Source: Ahaetulla prasina (Eukaryota; Chordata; Lepidosauria; Squamata; Colubridae). Taken from it: a stretch of DNA of 64,000 nt. The position numbers and the translations under genes are program-made. Numbering within the stretch: the first letter of the stretch is position 1; each line of letters opens with the position of its first letter. Under the pieces are notes generated by a model. That model did not search any database, was not told where the DNA came from, and saw only the letters and a program-made list of their open reading frames with translations. Positions 11,201-26,200 of the stretch are shown piece by piece. The stretch is taken from NCBI RefSeq assembly GCF_028640845.1, contig NC_080540.1, positions 156,510,438 through 156,574,437 on the forward strand, read 5' to 3'.

Positions 11201-14200
11201 CAGAAAACAATGTTGGTAGCTTCATCGTCTTCTTGCATTTATTTTTGTGACTTCTGAACATTTGCCAAGAAAGGCCTTTGGCAATTTGCCAAAGTTTGCT
11301 ATAGGTTTGCTATAGGACTGAGAAATTTGTGTTGGGGGGGGGAGATTTACTTTAATTTAGTTGGATTACGCTGGGAATGAAATAATTCTCAGCTGTTCAA
11401 ATAAAAGTTTGTATGTTTTTTCACTGACGGAGTTTCCTACTACCTACTTGGGCCTGGGTCACAACAGTTAGTTTGAGTGAGGTATCATTAGTATGCATTA
11501 GATATATGCCTCCCCACTGGCCGAACCAGAGATGTAGTGTAAGTCTTGACCGAAGGAGATCTTGTTGGTCCAAAACCCTTGTTCTCTGCCAGGTCCAGTT
11601 CTGACTCTAGATGGGGTTGCACTGCCCCCCAAAGGAACAGAGCAGGGATTCTTCTGGACTCACAACTTGAGAAGCCTTTGCCTACCTTCAGCTGGTGTGC
11701 CATTTGTGGTAGGTGAAGGATAGGTGAGTTAGGAGGTGGAACACCTATCTACAGAGGCCAAACTCCTTTGAAACAAACAGCATCACCCCAGTCATTCAGA
11801 CAGCACCCTCCCATTTAAGAAGGCTGTCAAGATGGAAGCATTTCATAAAGATTTTGACTTGTTACCATTATTTAGAGATTCCTGACTGGTTTCTGGATCT
11901 TATTAATGTTAATCAATTGTTTGAGGTACAGCAATATATAGAAATGTTAATAAACAAAATGGGGGAGGAGGAATAGCTGTATGCCAACAGCAATGTACTA
12001 CCGCTGGCTCACTACTATTGAGTATCCTTTGTTCTTACTAGGCAAATATATATAGTTTCTCTGAAAGACCTACATATCAAATCTATCAAGCATAATAGAT
12101 GGGATATGCAAAAGGTGGGAGGGGGACTTACCCAGAAAGGCTGCCCAATGTATTGGCTGTCTCTCCTTCTTGTCACATGTGCTCAGATTGGCCCCTCTAT
12201 TTAAGAGCAAGTTTACCATCTAGAAAGAAGACAGACATTAAATTAAATAATCTAAATAATCTAAAATAAAAACACAAGGTGTTCCCTGCCACTTGCCCCT
12301 ATGGATGCTACAGCTCACTTTATGTATGTAAATGCAGGATCTGTGCTTCACAAGGAAATGGAACAATGAAATCCAGATACGGATAATCTGAAAGTCCATT
12401 CTTATTATAAAACAAAACCTTGCCTTGCCTGCAAATCAAATACTACCTCTTTGTGTGTTAAACTTTGCTATGGAAGACAAAATAGCCTACGGCTGTTGAA
12501 TTATGTTATTATTTATATTAATTAATGAATCATGCATCAGTATGTTATTTCTATGTTAGTTATACTCTGATGTACGTTCTGAAAAAACAAGTTCACATGT
12601 ATCCAATTGTTTGTTTCACACACTGTGTTCCAGTGATGAAATCCTCCGCAGGTTGCCACCAGTTCACTGCCCGCGCATGCGTACTGCATACCAAATGCAC
12701 GCTGAGCACCCATGTGCACTGTGCGCCAAATGCATGCTGTGCGCACATGTGCAGTGCGTGCCAAATGCGTGCTTCGCATGGAAAAAGGAGCCGTTTGAAG
12801 ATAAGTAGAACAGGGGTGGAGGGGGGACAGCTGTGCCGCACAATTTAGATTTGCTAGAAAGCAGGAATTCCTGCTTTCTAATGAATAGAAATCGCGCAGC
12901 ATAGCTGATCGTCGGAAATACTGGTTTTGACAAAAACAAACCAGTAGCTTTTTTTTTTTTACTACCGGTTCACCCGCACTGGTAGCTTTTATTACTACTG
13001 GTTCAGCCAGAAACATTTCACCCGATGTGTTCTTTACACAAAAAGAAACTCAACCCCTTCAAGCCCTAATGATTCTCCAATAGTCTCATATCTACTAGCT
13101 TAAAAGTTGAGGACAGAGAAAATACTTTACTGCTAGAAGAGCAAAGAATTCTGTCCAACTGTTACAGTATCCTAAAAGCCAAAGCTTCATTCACATCATA
13201 CGCAACATTGTCTATGTTTCTAACATGGAAAAGCAGCAGAAAGGCAGCAGGAAGAACTATTTGCACACTGTCCAGGGATGCTCTGTGAGGGAGATGGGCA
13301 GTTTTAAAATAAAATAAAATAAAATAAAATAAAATAAAATAAAATAAAATAAAATAAAATAATAAAATAAAATAAAATAATAAAATAAAATAAAATAAAA
13401 TAAAATAAAATAAAATAAAATATTATAATAGTTGAAATCCAGGGGGGGGAAAAGATACATATTTTCTCCTCATTTTCTTTCTTTACTTCAAATCTACTGC
13501 CATGAAGGACTGTTCCAAAGGGCTTTGCCTTAACCATAGCACCAATATGAGTTGCGGTGGTGCAGTGGTTAGAGTGCAGTATTGCAGGCTACTTCTGCTG
13601 ATCACCGGCTGCCAGCAGTTTGGCAGATTGAATCTCACCAGGCTCAAGGTTGACTCAGCCTTTTTTCCTTCTGACTTCGGTAAAATGTGGACCCAGATTG
13701 TTGGGGGCAATGTGCTGACTCTGTAAACCGCTTAGAGAGGGCTGGAAAGCACTCTGAAGTGCTATGTAAGTGCTATTGCTAATATAGGGGAATATTTTAG
13801 CTCAGTGTTGAAATTAGGGGTCCTGGATGTTCTCTGAGCTTGGCTATATTGTTGCAGACATTTCTTTACCCAAACCAGGTAACATCATCAGCGCTACTCC
13901 TAGCACTGATGCTGTTACCTATTTTGGGTAATGAAACATCTGCAAGAAAACAACTAAGCTCAGAGAGTGCCAAGGACCCCTCATTAACCATAGTAGCTGG
14001 AGACTCTATTATGTGAGTTTGAGTGTAACTATTTGTTTGTTTGGCTAACAAAAGACTCTGAGTGGCTTTTCTATGGGGAAAATATTCTTTGCAGCAAAAC
14101 AAATGTCCCTCATTGCTCCCTTATACCTCATCTCTACCCCATGGAGAAGTCATGCATAAATGTCTCTGGAAGGACGAAGACATCCCTTACCTCAAGGTGC

Positions 14201-17200
14201 CCACTGTGTACAGCATGGTGCAGTGCTGTGCGGCCAGTGCGGTCTGCCACATTAACATTACTAAGCAGCGGGATGATGGTCTCAGCACACTTGGTAGCTC
14301 TGTTGGCAGCAGCAACATGCAGTGGTGTTTGCCAATACTTGTCACGAGCATTGATGTCTGCTGAGTGCTTTAGGAGGAGGTTAAGTGCTTTCTGCCAAGG
14401 GAAGAACATAAGACAGCTTTTAAGTCTGGACAAAGTACTATTACAAAAAAAGTAAGTACTAACAAGTGAGAAGATAGCACTGTGTTATGAACAGGAGGAG
14501 TTTAATATAAACTAAGTCTGTAAAACCTGAGAGAATAGGGAATATAATACGGAAGGTACCGAGAAGAGATAAGATGCTACAATTTAGAGCGATCTAGCAA
14601 TTCCAAGAAAGGACAGTGAGCAACTTTATAGGGCAATACAGTAGCCTTAAAAACAGGCTCAATTATCTTAAAAGTATCTCTCCCTAAATTCTCAGATATC
14701 CTGAAATTTTGGGCAGTTTCACAAAGAATAATTAATGCTTCAATCTCCTATTTGGAGGCATGGATTATTAGCATAGTGAAACCCCAATTAACAAAACCTG
14801 CAGATCAGTGGTGAAATCTGAACCAATTTACTACCAGTTCGCTGGCTGCACATGCGCATTGTGTGCCACATGCGCGCATGTGCAGTGTGCATCACACACC
14901 AAATGTGAGGTGTGCGCACATGCAGTGCATGCCAAAAGGAGGCATGGGGTAAGCAGAAACAGCTGTGGCGCACAAACCTTTTTTTTTTTTTACTTTTAGG
15001 AGCAGAAATGAATAGGTTGTAAAAAAACGCTTTTAAAAGTAAACAAAAAACCCAGTTCTGACAATTGTGTGGCTCAGCTGTGCTCGTCAGAGCCACTTTT
15101 TTTACCTTTTAAAAGCATTTTTTAAAAGAAGCGGCAAGCAGGCGACCAGGCAATTGGGTGGGCATGGGTGGGTGGGGGAGGGATTTTTGCTACAGGTTCT
15201 CCGAACCACCCGCCGCCATCGCTTCACCCCTGCTTCAGATTACGTTGCAGACAGCTAGGTTCATACTAAGTTAGTTAAATCTCATTGGCTTCTATTTGGT
15301 TGATTTATTCATTCTTTTCATCTACATAGATTCCTGTTTCATGAACATGACTCCAGGCAGAGTACAATAAAAACAGACTGTCAAAGATACAAACGGTAAA
15401 AATAATTTCATAGTAAGAAACATTATTTTAAAAGACTAGGAGGGAGCATCTTCAATATTAAACACTGGGTAGCCATCTCGCCAGTTCTCCGTTTACCTGA
15501 GATCCCCAAGCCTGCTGACATAACCTTGTCTTGAGAGACCTTCGGAAGGTTGGCAGAGATGGGAGTCAATCTCACCTTAAGAGGAATGATCTTCCACAGG
15601 GTGCATCCAGAGTCCCCCCCCCCAAAATATAACTTCTTAATAGGTATCTTGGGATCTGCAAGATACCCCTTTTGCAGGACGGAAGGGATAGGCACATGTA
15701 ATTGGGAAGAGCGCAGTCCCAATTAACAGTAAAAACTTGCACTTTCAATTGGATCCAGAAGCAAACTGGCAAACAATGCAGTTTGTGGAGTAGAAGCATC
15801 ATGTGAGCCAATCTAGGGCACACATAACTGCCTGCACCACCACATTTTTTACCAACTGAAGCTTCCAAATACTCTTCAAGACAGCCCCATAAAAAGCGTA
15901 TTGCAACAGTCCACCTGGGAGGTAATCAGGGCAAGAGTGATTGCGAGAAGAGCCTCCAGTTCAGGAACGGGCGCAAAGGCGCACAATACTTGAACAGGAA
16001 TCATGAGTCCAGGAGGACCCACAGATTGCACACTGGGTCTGCTAGGGAAAGTGCAACCCCATCCAGTCTCAAACATGGGAAAAGTCCCAGAAATAGAAGA
16101 CTCCCAAACCCAAAGCGTTCAGCTACAGCCTGTTGTTTCCCATCCAGACCCCTGCAGGCTCTTGGACTGAGGTAGGATATCAACAGTATGGCCTAATTCT
16201 CCAAGAGAGAAAACATATAATTGGGGATCATCAATGTACTGACAGCAATTTACCCCATGATAATAGATGATCTCATTCAATGGTTTCACGCACGTATTAA
16301 ATAGGAGAGAGAGAACACCAAACCCAGCAGCAGTTCTTACAGTAGGCCAAGCACAAAATCTCTCAACCCCAATCAATGCTGACTGCTATTGACCTCAGTG
16401 AAAGGAGCAGAACTTGCACAGTTCAGTGCCACCCACCCCCAATTCATAGATTCAAACCAGAAGGATACCACGGTTGATGATACTGAAAGCCATTGAGAAG
16501 TCAAGCACAGCAAGGACAGATACACAACACTTGTCCCACTCTTGCCAGAGATCCCCTAAAAATGTCACCAATGGCATTTTCATCCTGTACCAGGCCTGAA
16601 TCCTGACTGAAAGGGCTCCATATATTACTCTCCATCCACAGGTCTCTGTAGCTGCAATGCAACTACCTTAATCACCTTCCCTTCTTAGAAAACTGTCCGG
16701 TATGATGAGATCCAGCGAGGGTTTCTTGAGGAGGGGCAGACTAGCCCCTCCTTAAGAACCAGAAGAATAATCTCCTCACTCAAGGAAGAATTGTCTACCT
16801 GTAGAATTCACTCACACAACATCCCAAAGGCAGCTTTAGATAAGACAGGATGGGTATGGATCATAGGAACAGGTGGCTAAGCTCACAGTCGTAAGGATCC
16901 TATACACTTCCTCAGACTCAACTGGTTGAAACCATTCCCAGATAGCAAGGTAAGACTATACCGGGCATCCCCTCAGGATTTACAACAAGGCCCATGTCCA
17001 ATTGAGAATGAATTTGAGATACTTTGATAGATGCTCAGCAATTTTTTTCTGGATGGCTTTGTAGGGGGGTTCTCCAAAATCCCTTTATCCAAAATTGTGT
17101 GTCACCTGAAACAAGGCCACCAGAAAGTTGTCTGCAGACACAATGAGGGGCGGAGGAGTTCTGTCGCTTTGCTACCCTTACTGCTCTAATTAGGCATTTG

Positions 17201-20200
17201 TTATTTTGGTTTTGGACCTTGTTTTTATATATGTGCATGTATGGATATGTATGTGTGTGAGCGTGCACCGTGTTTTCCCGAAAATAAGACTGTCTCTTGT
17301 ATTTTTTTGAACCCTGAAATAAGCGCTTGGTCTTATTGCCATTTACTCGAAAGCCCAACTGGGCTTATTATCATACATATATATATATATATACCGTTTT
17401 TCCCAAAATAAGACATCCCCTGATAATAACACACACACACACACACACACTATATATATATATATTAGGGTGTTTGAAAGGTATGATTTTTTAATCACAG
17501 TGTTGCTAATATTTTAAAGGAAGGTTTTTTGTTGTTGTTGTTTTAACTGTATAAGCCACATAGAATTTGTGATTGGGCAGTATATAAATTGATACAACAA
17601 ACCAGTAGATCTTCTTTTACATTTCATATAGTGCAGACACAAGGCTTCCTCAGTAAAGAAGAATGTTCAGGAACGAGCCACTGCAAGGCAATCACCATTA
17701 TACTCCTGCCTCACACCTTTGTCCCATGGGAAAATGTACTGCTAGTAACAGCCTGCAAGCCTTTTTGCAGTTCTTTCAACTCTACTGTCCAAAAAGGTGT
17801 TGCTACCCAATGTGTCCAAGGAGATAAAGACTGTTCTACAAGATTCTCAAAATATTTAGTACAACGAAGAAGAAAAAGACCAAGAGGGGAAACGAACTTG
17901 GCCCTAAACACGGCAGTTTATTATGTTCAGTGTCTGGAATTTACTTTGTGGCTTTACTAGCAGCCTGGCTATAGCACCCTGTGAAAGACCTGACATTTAC
18001 CTCATTACGAGAAGCCGCAGCACGGTGTAACGGGGTTAGCCAAAGAGTGTCCTTTGCATTGACGTTAGCACCTATCCAAAGAAAAGAAAAAGGATGAAGC
18101 AAGTTCTCTCAAGCATGATTCATTAAGAGAAGAAAACAAACACTATATTAAACTGGTTGAATAGCAAGGCATTCCTTAGACTTTCATCTTAACAATAAGA
18201 CCATTTTTAATTTTTAATCCCAGTGCTTATTTAACAAACAGCTATTTCCCAAGGAAACTGCCAACTGATTAATAAGAACATTAGTACTGCATTTAAGAGG
18301 CATCCCTTGTCTTCAAAAAATGTGGTTGAAAATTAAAACAATTGTCCCATTACCTGCCAAACATTCTATATGCTAAATCAGGGCCATTTATTTCAAAAAT
18401 CGGGGGGGAGGGGTTGTGAATCACATCTGAAAAAGATGTAATCTCCAGAATTAACTTCCATAGATTTCCACACAATTCCTCTTACAGAATAATAGAGTTG
18501 GAAGGGACCCTGGAGGTCTTCTAGTCCAATCCCCTGCTCAAGCAGGAAACCCTATTCCATTCCAGACAAGTGGCTGTGCAGTCTCTTCTTAAAAGTCTCC
18601 AGTGATGAAGCACTCACAACTTCAGAACTTCAGTGTTCCACTGGTTAATTGTTCTCACTGACAGAAATTTCTTTTGGTTCCAGGTTGCTTCTCTCCTTGA
18701 TTAGTTTCCATCCATTGTTTCTTGTCTTGCCTTCTGATGCCTTGGAAAATAAGTTGACCCCCCCCCTCTTTTTTGTGGCAGCCCCTCAAATATTAGAACA
18801 CTGCTATCATGTCACTTCTAGCTCTTCTTTTCGCTAGACTGGACAAACCCAATTCCTGCAACTGTTCAATTGTTTTAGCCTCTAGCCCCCTAATTATGTT
18901 TGTTGCTCTTTTCTGTACTCTTTCTAGAGTCTTGACATTCAGTAAGCATCAGTAACTAGAAAAGTTACTGATGCCTAATCAGCCTAATAAAGGGACTGAA
19001 AGGATCAAAGCTCATTCCAATCTTCATGCAGATTTTTTTAAAAAGAGAAAAAATGATGTGGGAAATGTTGCTGGCAGTCTTCAAAGACTATCGCTTGCTT
19101 TAGGTTATCATGAACCAGTGTTTTTTATGGCTGTTAATTTGGAAAGATTTAGCACATGGATCAAAAACCATCTGTGTTGGCTCTGCTGTCCAGAAGGCTA
19201 ATTCAGCCCTGCAACCTACACAGGAAGAGTTACAGTATACAGGGCTGTCAGTTTTAAAATAGCTTCACTGAACAGAATGAGAACATTTCCATAAATCTCC
19301 GCTGCTTGAGAATCATGACTAGCAATAAGAATATTACTAACGGCAATCTGCTAGCTACAGCACTTTTAAGGTAGAAAGCATGATGATGCTTATGAGCTCT
19401 CTCATTTGTTCTTTGTGACCATCCAAGTCATAGATAGTTATACTTCCTGTTTTTAAAAGATTGCCAGAGGCTTTGCAGAAGTCTGCATCTGGATCTCCCC
19501 TACTCAAAGCCAACAATAGGACTCTATAGAAACTTGATTACCACTCCAATATTAAATCCCTGACAGTTTGGCCAATGATAAAATAAGCATGTCCAAAATA
19601 AAATTTAAAAAATGGGACCATTTCCCCATCCTTACCTGATAGTATTAGGAGTTCAACTATAGAGGTGTCCCCTAAGTATGCAGCTGCGTGCAAAGGGGTT
19701 CGTCTCTCTTGGTCCTGATTTGGGGAAACAAAATAATCAGTATATGTATATATAGATTCTGACTGGTTCTGGAAAACCGGTAGTGGAAATTTTGAGTAGT
19801 TCGGAGAACCGGTAGTAAAAATTCTGACTGGTCCCGCCCCCATCTATTCTCTGCCTCCCAAGTCCCAACTGATTAGGAGGAAATGGGTATTTTGCAGTAT
19901 CCTTCCCCCAGAGTGGGTTGGGAATGGAGATTTTACGGTATCCTTCCCCTGCCACACCCACCAAGCCATGCCACTCACCAAGCCACACCCACACAGAACT
20001 GGTAGTAAAAAAATTTGAAACCCACTACTGATGTATATGTATATGTATATATGTGTGCGTGTGTGTATATTTGTGCATTCTATATTCTACATAATCTAAG
20101 GATATTTATTTATTGACTAAATACATATTCCACCCTTGCTCTCGAGAGTAACTCTGGGTGGTTAAAATCATCTTGTGCTTAGAACTGCAATGCAGGTAGT

Positions 20201-23200
20201 CCCTGCCCTACAATCATTCATTTAATGACAGCACTGAAAAAAGTTGCTATAACTGGTCCTCACAATTTACCATCACAGCATCCCCATGGTCACATGATCA
20301 AAATTTGGGCACTTGGCAACGGGCATGTATTTATGGCAGTGGTGGCACCCCAGGGTCACATGATCCTCATTGGTGACCTTCCCAGGTGGCTTCCAACAAG
20401 CAAGGTCTATGGGGAAAGCCAGATTCACTTAACGAACATGCAATTCACTTAACAAGCATGGTGATTCACTTAAAGACTATGGCAAAAAATGTTGTCAAAT
20501 CATCTGCTACTCACTTAATAACTGCATCACTCAGCAATGGAAATTCCAGGCCCAATTACAGTCTTAAGGACTACCTGTATATTTCTATACTTTATATGAG
20601 TTTTTTAAAAAAACTTATTTTTATCCAACATGCCAGATACTAGGTAGCAAAAATATTAAACTTGTCTGCCTACAAGTAAGCATATCTTCCATATATACTT
20701 AAGCCGTACGCTCTCACAGAGAGGGACTCCTCAGGGTGCCGTCCGCCAAACAATGTCGGCTGGCGGCCCCCAGGGGACGGGCCTTCTCTGTGGGGGCTCC
20801 CACACTCTGGAACGAACTCCCCCCGGGCTTACGCCAGATATCTGACCTTCGGACATTCCGTCGCGAACTGAAAACATATCTCTTTATTCGCGCGGGGCTG
20901 GCTTGAATGGAATTTTAAACTCAAATTTTTAGCAATTTTAATGGGGTTTTTGGTTTTATGGTAAATTTCTTAAATTTTTCAGGCTCATTTAATAAGTTTT
21001 TAATTGATTTTAACTTTGTATATTGTATATTGTTCTTTGTTGGTTTTATTCTGCCTGTACACCGCCCTGAGTCCTTCGGGAGAAGGGCGGTATAAAAATC
21101 AAATAAATAAATAAATAAATAAATAAAGCCAGTCATGTTCGATTAGCTACATAATTTGCCTCAAGTCAGAAATAACTGAGGATCCTTTGAGTAGACAGAA
21201 CATAAACTAAATTATACAACGTTAGTAACAGTAAATCTTATAGAGGTAGTCTTTGACTTACTATAATAATTGACTCCAAAATTTCTGTTGCTAAGCAAGG
21301 CAATTGTGAAGTGAATTTTGCCCCATTTTGTGACCTTTCTTGCCACAGTTAAGGGAATCACTGCAATTGTTTAATAACACGATTGTTACATGAATCTGGC
21401 TTCCCTATTGACTATGCTTGTCAGAAGGTTGCAAAGGGTGATCATATGACCCCATAACCATCATAAATACATGCCTGTTACCAAGCACCTAAATTTTGAC
21501 CACATGATGTTGGGGATGTTGCAAAGGTCTTAAGTGTGAAAAACGGTCACGTCATTTTTTTATAGTAAATTTGAACAGTCACTAAATGTATGATTGTAAG
21601 TTGAGGCCTACCTGTATGAGTACCCAACTATTATAATAGTATACCCAACTATTCTTGTTTTTCTCCTGTGATGACATAAAGTACAAATTAATCCAACTGT
21701 CCTCACTATCTAGTCATCATGACCTCTTCTTTCAACTCGTATGTCAAGTTGGCTCTTTTGGGCCGCTTTTTGAGTTCAGTTATTCATTTTAACTTAGCCA
21801 AGTTCAATTATCTTCATTAGGGGGAAGGTGTTTTGTCATGAATATGTAATCTTACCTTTTATTTGGATGTTTTCTTCCTGATGAATTTCAAGGAAAAATC
21901 AACTACAAAGAATTGAGTAAACGTCTCAAAGTATTTTCAAATTGTTCCTACAAATTCTAGGGTTTCTTAACACTTAACAATGGCTCACCAGTGAATAAAA
22001 CTCAGTAACTGTGAACATGTTTTTTATAAAAGCCAATTAGTCTATAACTACTGACATTTTTGCACAATCATGATTTAACCTTAATTGCGTGTTATTGAAA
22101 GAAAATAAGAGGAAGCCTAGCAAGGGCTCAATCCCTGAAGGTATTCAAGTACATACGTTTAAATCCTTAGCAATACAGTGACATTCTGCCAATGTGCCTG
22201 GATTATATACACAAATTTCCCAGAAAGCAGAATAGTTCATATTATAAAACATGTACTGGTAGCAAGATGGTTAATCTCAGTTTGCTCACTTCAGAATGGC
22301 AAATGCAATTAAATGTAAGGCAACTAACGGCGCAATCATAGCTTTAAAAAGCTCTAAACATTTTGACATATCTTTACTGCAATGTTGGAAAGAACATTGA
22401 GCAATAGATAAGAAAACAACAAAATCTCATACAACTCTCAAGTCCCAAATTCACCTGAATCAGAATGCTTTCAGTGGGAAACTTTTGCTCTGGAAAACCT
22501 TCTGCAGAAAACATTTCCACTCACATCTCTGCTTTCCTCTCTGACATATAAATCAACATCTAACTAGCCAGCCGAATCAGAATCAATCCCACTGCGTTAA
22601 ATAAGAATGCAACTGTACTGACATGCAATATTGCAAGTGTGTACAGGTAGGCCTCGAATTAACAGGTGGCTAGTTATTAACTGTCTGAACTTGTGACAGA
22701 CCCTCCAAAGGTAGTCCTTGACTTACAACCACTCACTGAACGACTGTTATGTAACAATGGCACTGTTCTCAGTTATGACCGGTACAGCATCCCGAGTCAC
22801 ATGATCAAACTCCAGGTGCTTGGCAGCTGGCATGTATTTACAATGGTTGCAGTGTCCCAGGATTGTCATTGGCGACCTTCCTAGGGAGCTTCTAACAAGT
22901 TAAGTCAATGAGGCAAACCAGACTTGCCTAAATACTGCATGATTCACTAAATAGCTGTACTGATTTGCTTAATAACCATGGCAAAGGGTCATAAAATGGG
23001 ACATGACTCACTTAACAACAGCCTTGCTTAGCAACAGAAATGTTGCGCTCAATCGTGGTTGTAAATAGAGGACAATCTGCAATTGGCAGTTACTTCAGTA
23101 ACTCTAGCTTTCATTACAGATAGTCCTCAATTTGCCACAGGTCATTTAAAGACCATTCAAATTTATGACAGCTGTAAAGGTTGCTTTACGGACCACAGAG

Positions 23201-26200
23201 CACTTCTGGCCATCTTAAAACATCACTGCATTCCCTTCCGTAATTACATGACCACATTACAGGTGCTTGGCAACCAGACTGCCAACCAGATTTACTGCTT
23301 GGCAACCAGACTGACTGGCTGCCAAGTGCTCCACAACCACTTGCAATCTGACCATTTGCAATCTTCTCTGCAGACTTCCCCAGAAATTGCGTTAGGAAGC
23401 AGGCAAGGAAAGGCTGCAAAGGAAGAGGCTGAAGGAGGACTGAAGTCCTTCAATGGGTTGCAGAAATCTCTGTCCCTTTAGCCCCAGGAAGGATTTCTGC
23501 TTTGTGCATGGAGGGGAGGGGAAATCCTTTGGCAGGCTGCAGAAACAGGATTGGAATTCTCCCTGCAGGCTTTTGAGCTGAAATTCTTTGATAGGTAGCT
23601 CTTTCACTCTGTCCACCCAGAAAATTGCTGGGGTTGCAGTTGTTGAATGAAGCAATCACATGGCATCTTGTTTAACTACTACTTCGCTCAGCAACCAATA
23701 TTCTGATCCCAACTATGGTCGTAAATAGGGATTATCTGTGCCCCTAGAAGCAAATGCAACAAAGTTTTGAAAACTCAACGCCAATTAAAAGAATAATCTT
23801 ATTCAAAGTGAATGAAATACAGATGGATTTTGTCATTCCAAATATCACTCTCCATCCCACTCCCTGGTTCCCAGGTCAAAGCAGTTTATAAGTAGCACAA
23901 TTTGTGGCAAGATTTATGTACTAAATAGGCCTGTATTGTATACGTGCCTCTATTTAGTGAGCCAGAATGAAATGAAAAGCCAAATACAGCTTCATGGGAT
24001 GTACAAGAATAAAATTAAAAAACCTATAACACAAGCTGTTCTCACTCAGAGACCACAAGACTAATCCAGAACACGCTTCATGCCAAACACAACTGCTAAT
24101 TCCGGTACCACCCACTGCTCAGTACAACTAGACCAATACATCTGGTACTGTGCAGCCAATTCCCAACAAAGTCGCTATTTACCAATAATGAACAATCCTC
24201 TCTGCTATGCACTAATTCTGAATATACAAAGTACTTTGCTATCCTTATCTATTTATAACTACACCAACCTTAGAATTATTTAATGATTATAATCGTTTTA
24301 CAAATCTGGAACCAATGCCAAGATATGAAAAATGGTTTGAAAAAGGCCCACTGAAAATCCAACCAAACCCAGACCCTCTTAAGATGTGGGAATGTCATCT
24401 CTAATGTCTAACCTGTGAAATTTAGGAGATAAAGACGACATAAAATAGCCAGCTGGAAGGAAAGGGCAATTCCGGGAAAATATACTGTGTGCGCATAGCC
24501 AAGAGAAGCAGAAACACCAGGAGAAAAGAGTTATTCCAAGACTTACCAACACATTGATATTCTCCTTCTGACTCAGTAATGACCGTACCTCCTCTATATC
24601 ACGGTTAAAAATGGCTTGGACCAGAGGAGGCTACAAAAGACAGAAAACAGTAAGATTAAATTTAGAATGGTGAAGAAAAAAAATCAACCATTAATAGCGG
24701 AAACCCACAAATCTGAGCAAAGAATTTTTAAAAATCCACTGTCTCCTTAATCCTTAGGCAGAAGGGGTGATGTGATTGAATCCTCAGCTATTGACTTTTA
24801 ATGTCATAGCTGCTCACACAAAATAATTGGAATTCTGGATACACTCCTTACCACTGATCGTTTAAAGACCATTTGAAGTTAGGATAGCCACAGAAAGGGT
24901 GCTCTACCTTCTGCAAAACACTTCCAGCTATCCTACAATGTCAGACTCCCCTCTAATCACATGACCATACTTCAGGCGCTTGGCCACCGGCTCACATTTT
25001 ATGACCGATTGCAGCATCCTGTGTTCACATGACCTGTTTCCACAAAAGATACCCATTTGGGAGAATGCCTTCTCACTTACAACTGTGTGATTTGCAACTG
25101 CCATAGAAACAATTGTAGAATTGGGTCCAATCACATGGGTGCCTCGACTTATAGCCATCATGATTTACAACCAAAATTCCACTTCCAAATGCACCAGAAA
25201 GCAAATCTGCTAGTTTTTTTCTGATCATCTCGGCTTGTAATCCTCTAGTCACAAAATAACATAAACCACCATTTGATGAAGAGGGTACAGTAGATAAAAT
25301 GACCATAGTAGCATATGCGCAAGTTCCTTTAAGACAGTGCTTCTCAATTATTTTCTGTCATGCCCCCCTAGGAAGAAGAAAACATTTTTCGCGCCCCCCG
25401 CGCGACTGTAAATAGTATCATTATTAAAAAAAATAATGCGCACATCCGTCGGGCAACAAAGTAAGTGTGGACGGACGTCCCACACTAAAGATGGCTCCGA
25501 CAGGCTCGTGTCACAAGGGTTTTGGACAGCCAATCAGATGCTCCCGTTGTTCTCTGATTGGATACAGAGACATAAACACGGGGCTTAGCTTGTTATGACA
25601 GTGTTTGCCGAGGTCAAACGCGCCCCCCTTTATGGAGCCTCGCGCCCCCCCTGGGGGGCGCGTCCCACTATTTGAGAAGCACTGCTTTAAGATGATGGCA
25701 GAAAACTATTGTAGATCTTTTTTGCCTTTTTTCCACTATAGATGCAAGGCTTCACGATCATTTTTGGCCCATTATTTGTGGCAACTATGTATTCTGCTCT
25801 TTTCTAATAACCTGCCTGCAAAGAGTACAGAAGGAATGAATGTGTTGTAGCATGCAAAAACAACACAACATTGATTATACTGCAATAAAAGGCCTCAATC
25901 CCTTCTTCGAGCCAAAAGAGAAAAGAAAGAGAAAACGGAAGCTGTATGTCATGCTGATTTTTGAAGCAGACAGACATTTTGGCATAGACTTTCTTGTGCA
26001 ACTTGCCAAGACCATGGGATATAAGGCAAGATTTTACATCTGTTGATCTGCATCATCAAGATCTATAATGGTATGCAGGAATGATGCTGGGAGACAGGAA
26101 GGAAAGCTACAGACTAGACAACCGCATGAAAAAGATGCCCCAGCCATAGAAGAGGGAATAGCATAGGAAATGTTTCAAAAGAAACCCTCCCTAGTTTTCC

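Noticed and set aside
12537..13016. 159-codon minus-strand ORF with Cys/His-rich peptides
   Set aside because: It lies inside an ACCGGTTC-family MITE. The Cys/His content comes from alternating GCAC/GTGC sequence, not a zinc finger.
13257..13537. ORFs with repeated FYFIL units
   Set aside because: Direct translation of the (AAAAT)n microsatellite.
13551..13783. tRNA-like A-box sequences as real tRNA genes
   Set aside because: They are the heads of SINEs, with no complete cloverleaf and with SINE bodies attached. The same applies to 40778, 52371 and 63126.
17589..17960. 123-codon plus-strand ORF in intron 4
   Set aside because: No family recognised, no splice context, and it lies close to ANKRD52 exon 4 on the opposite strand. 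Considered chance.
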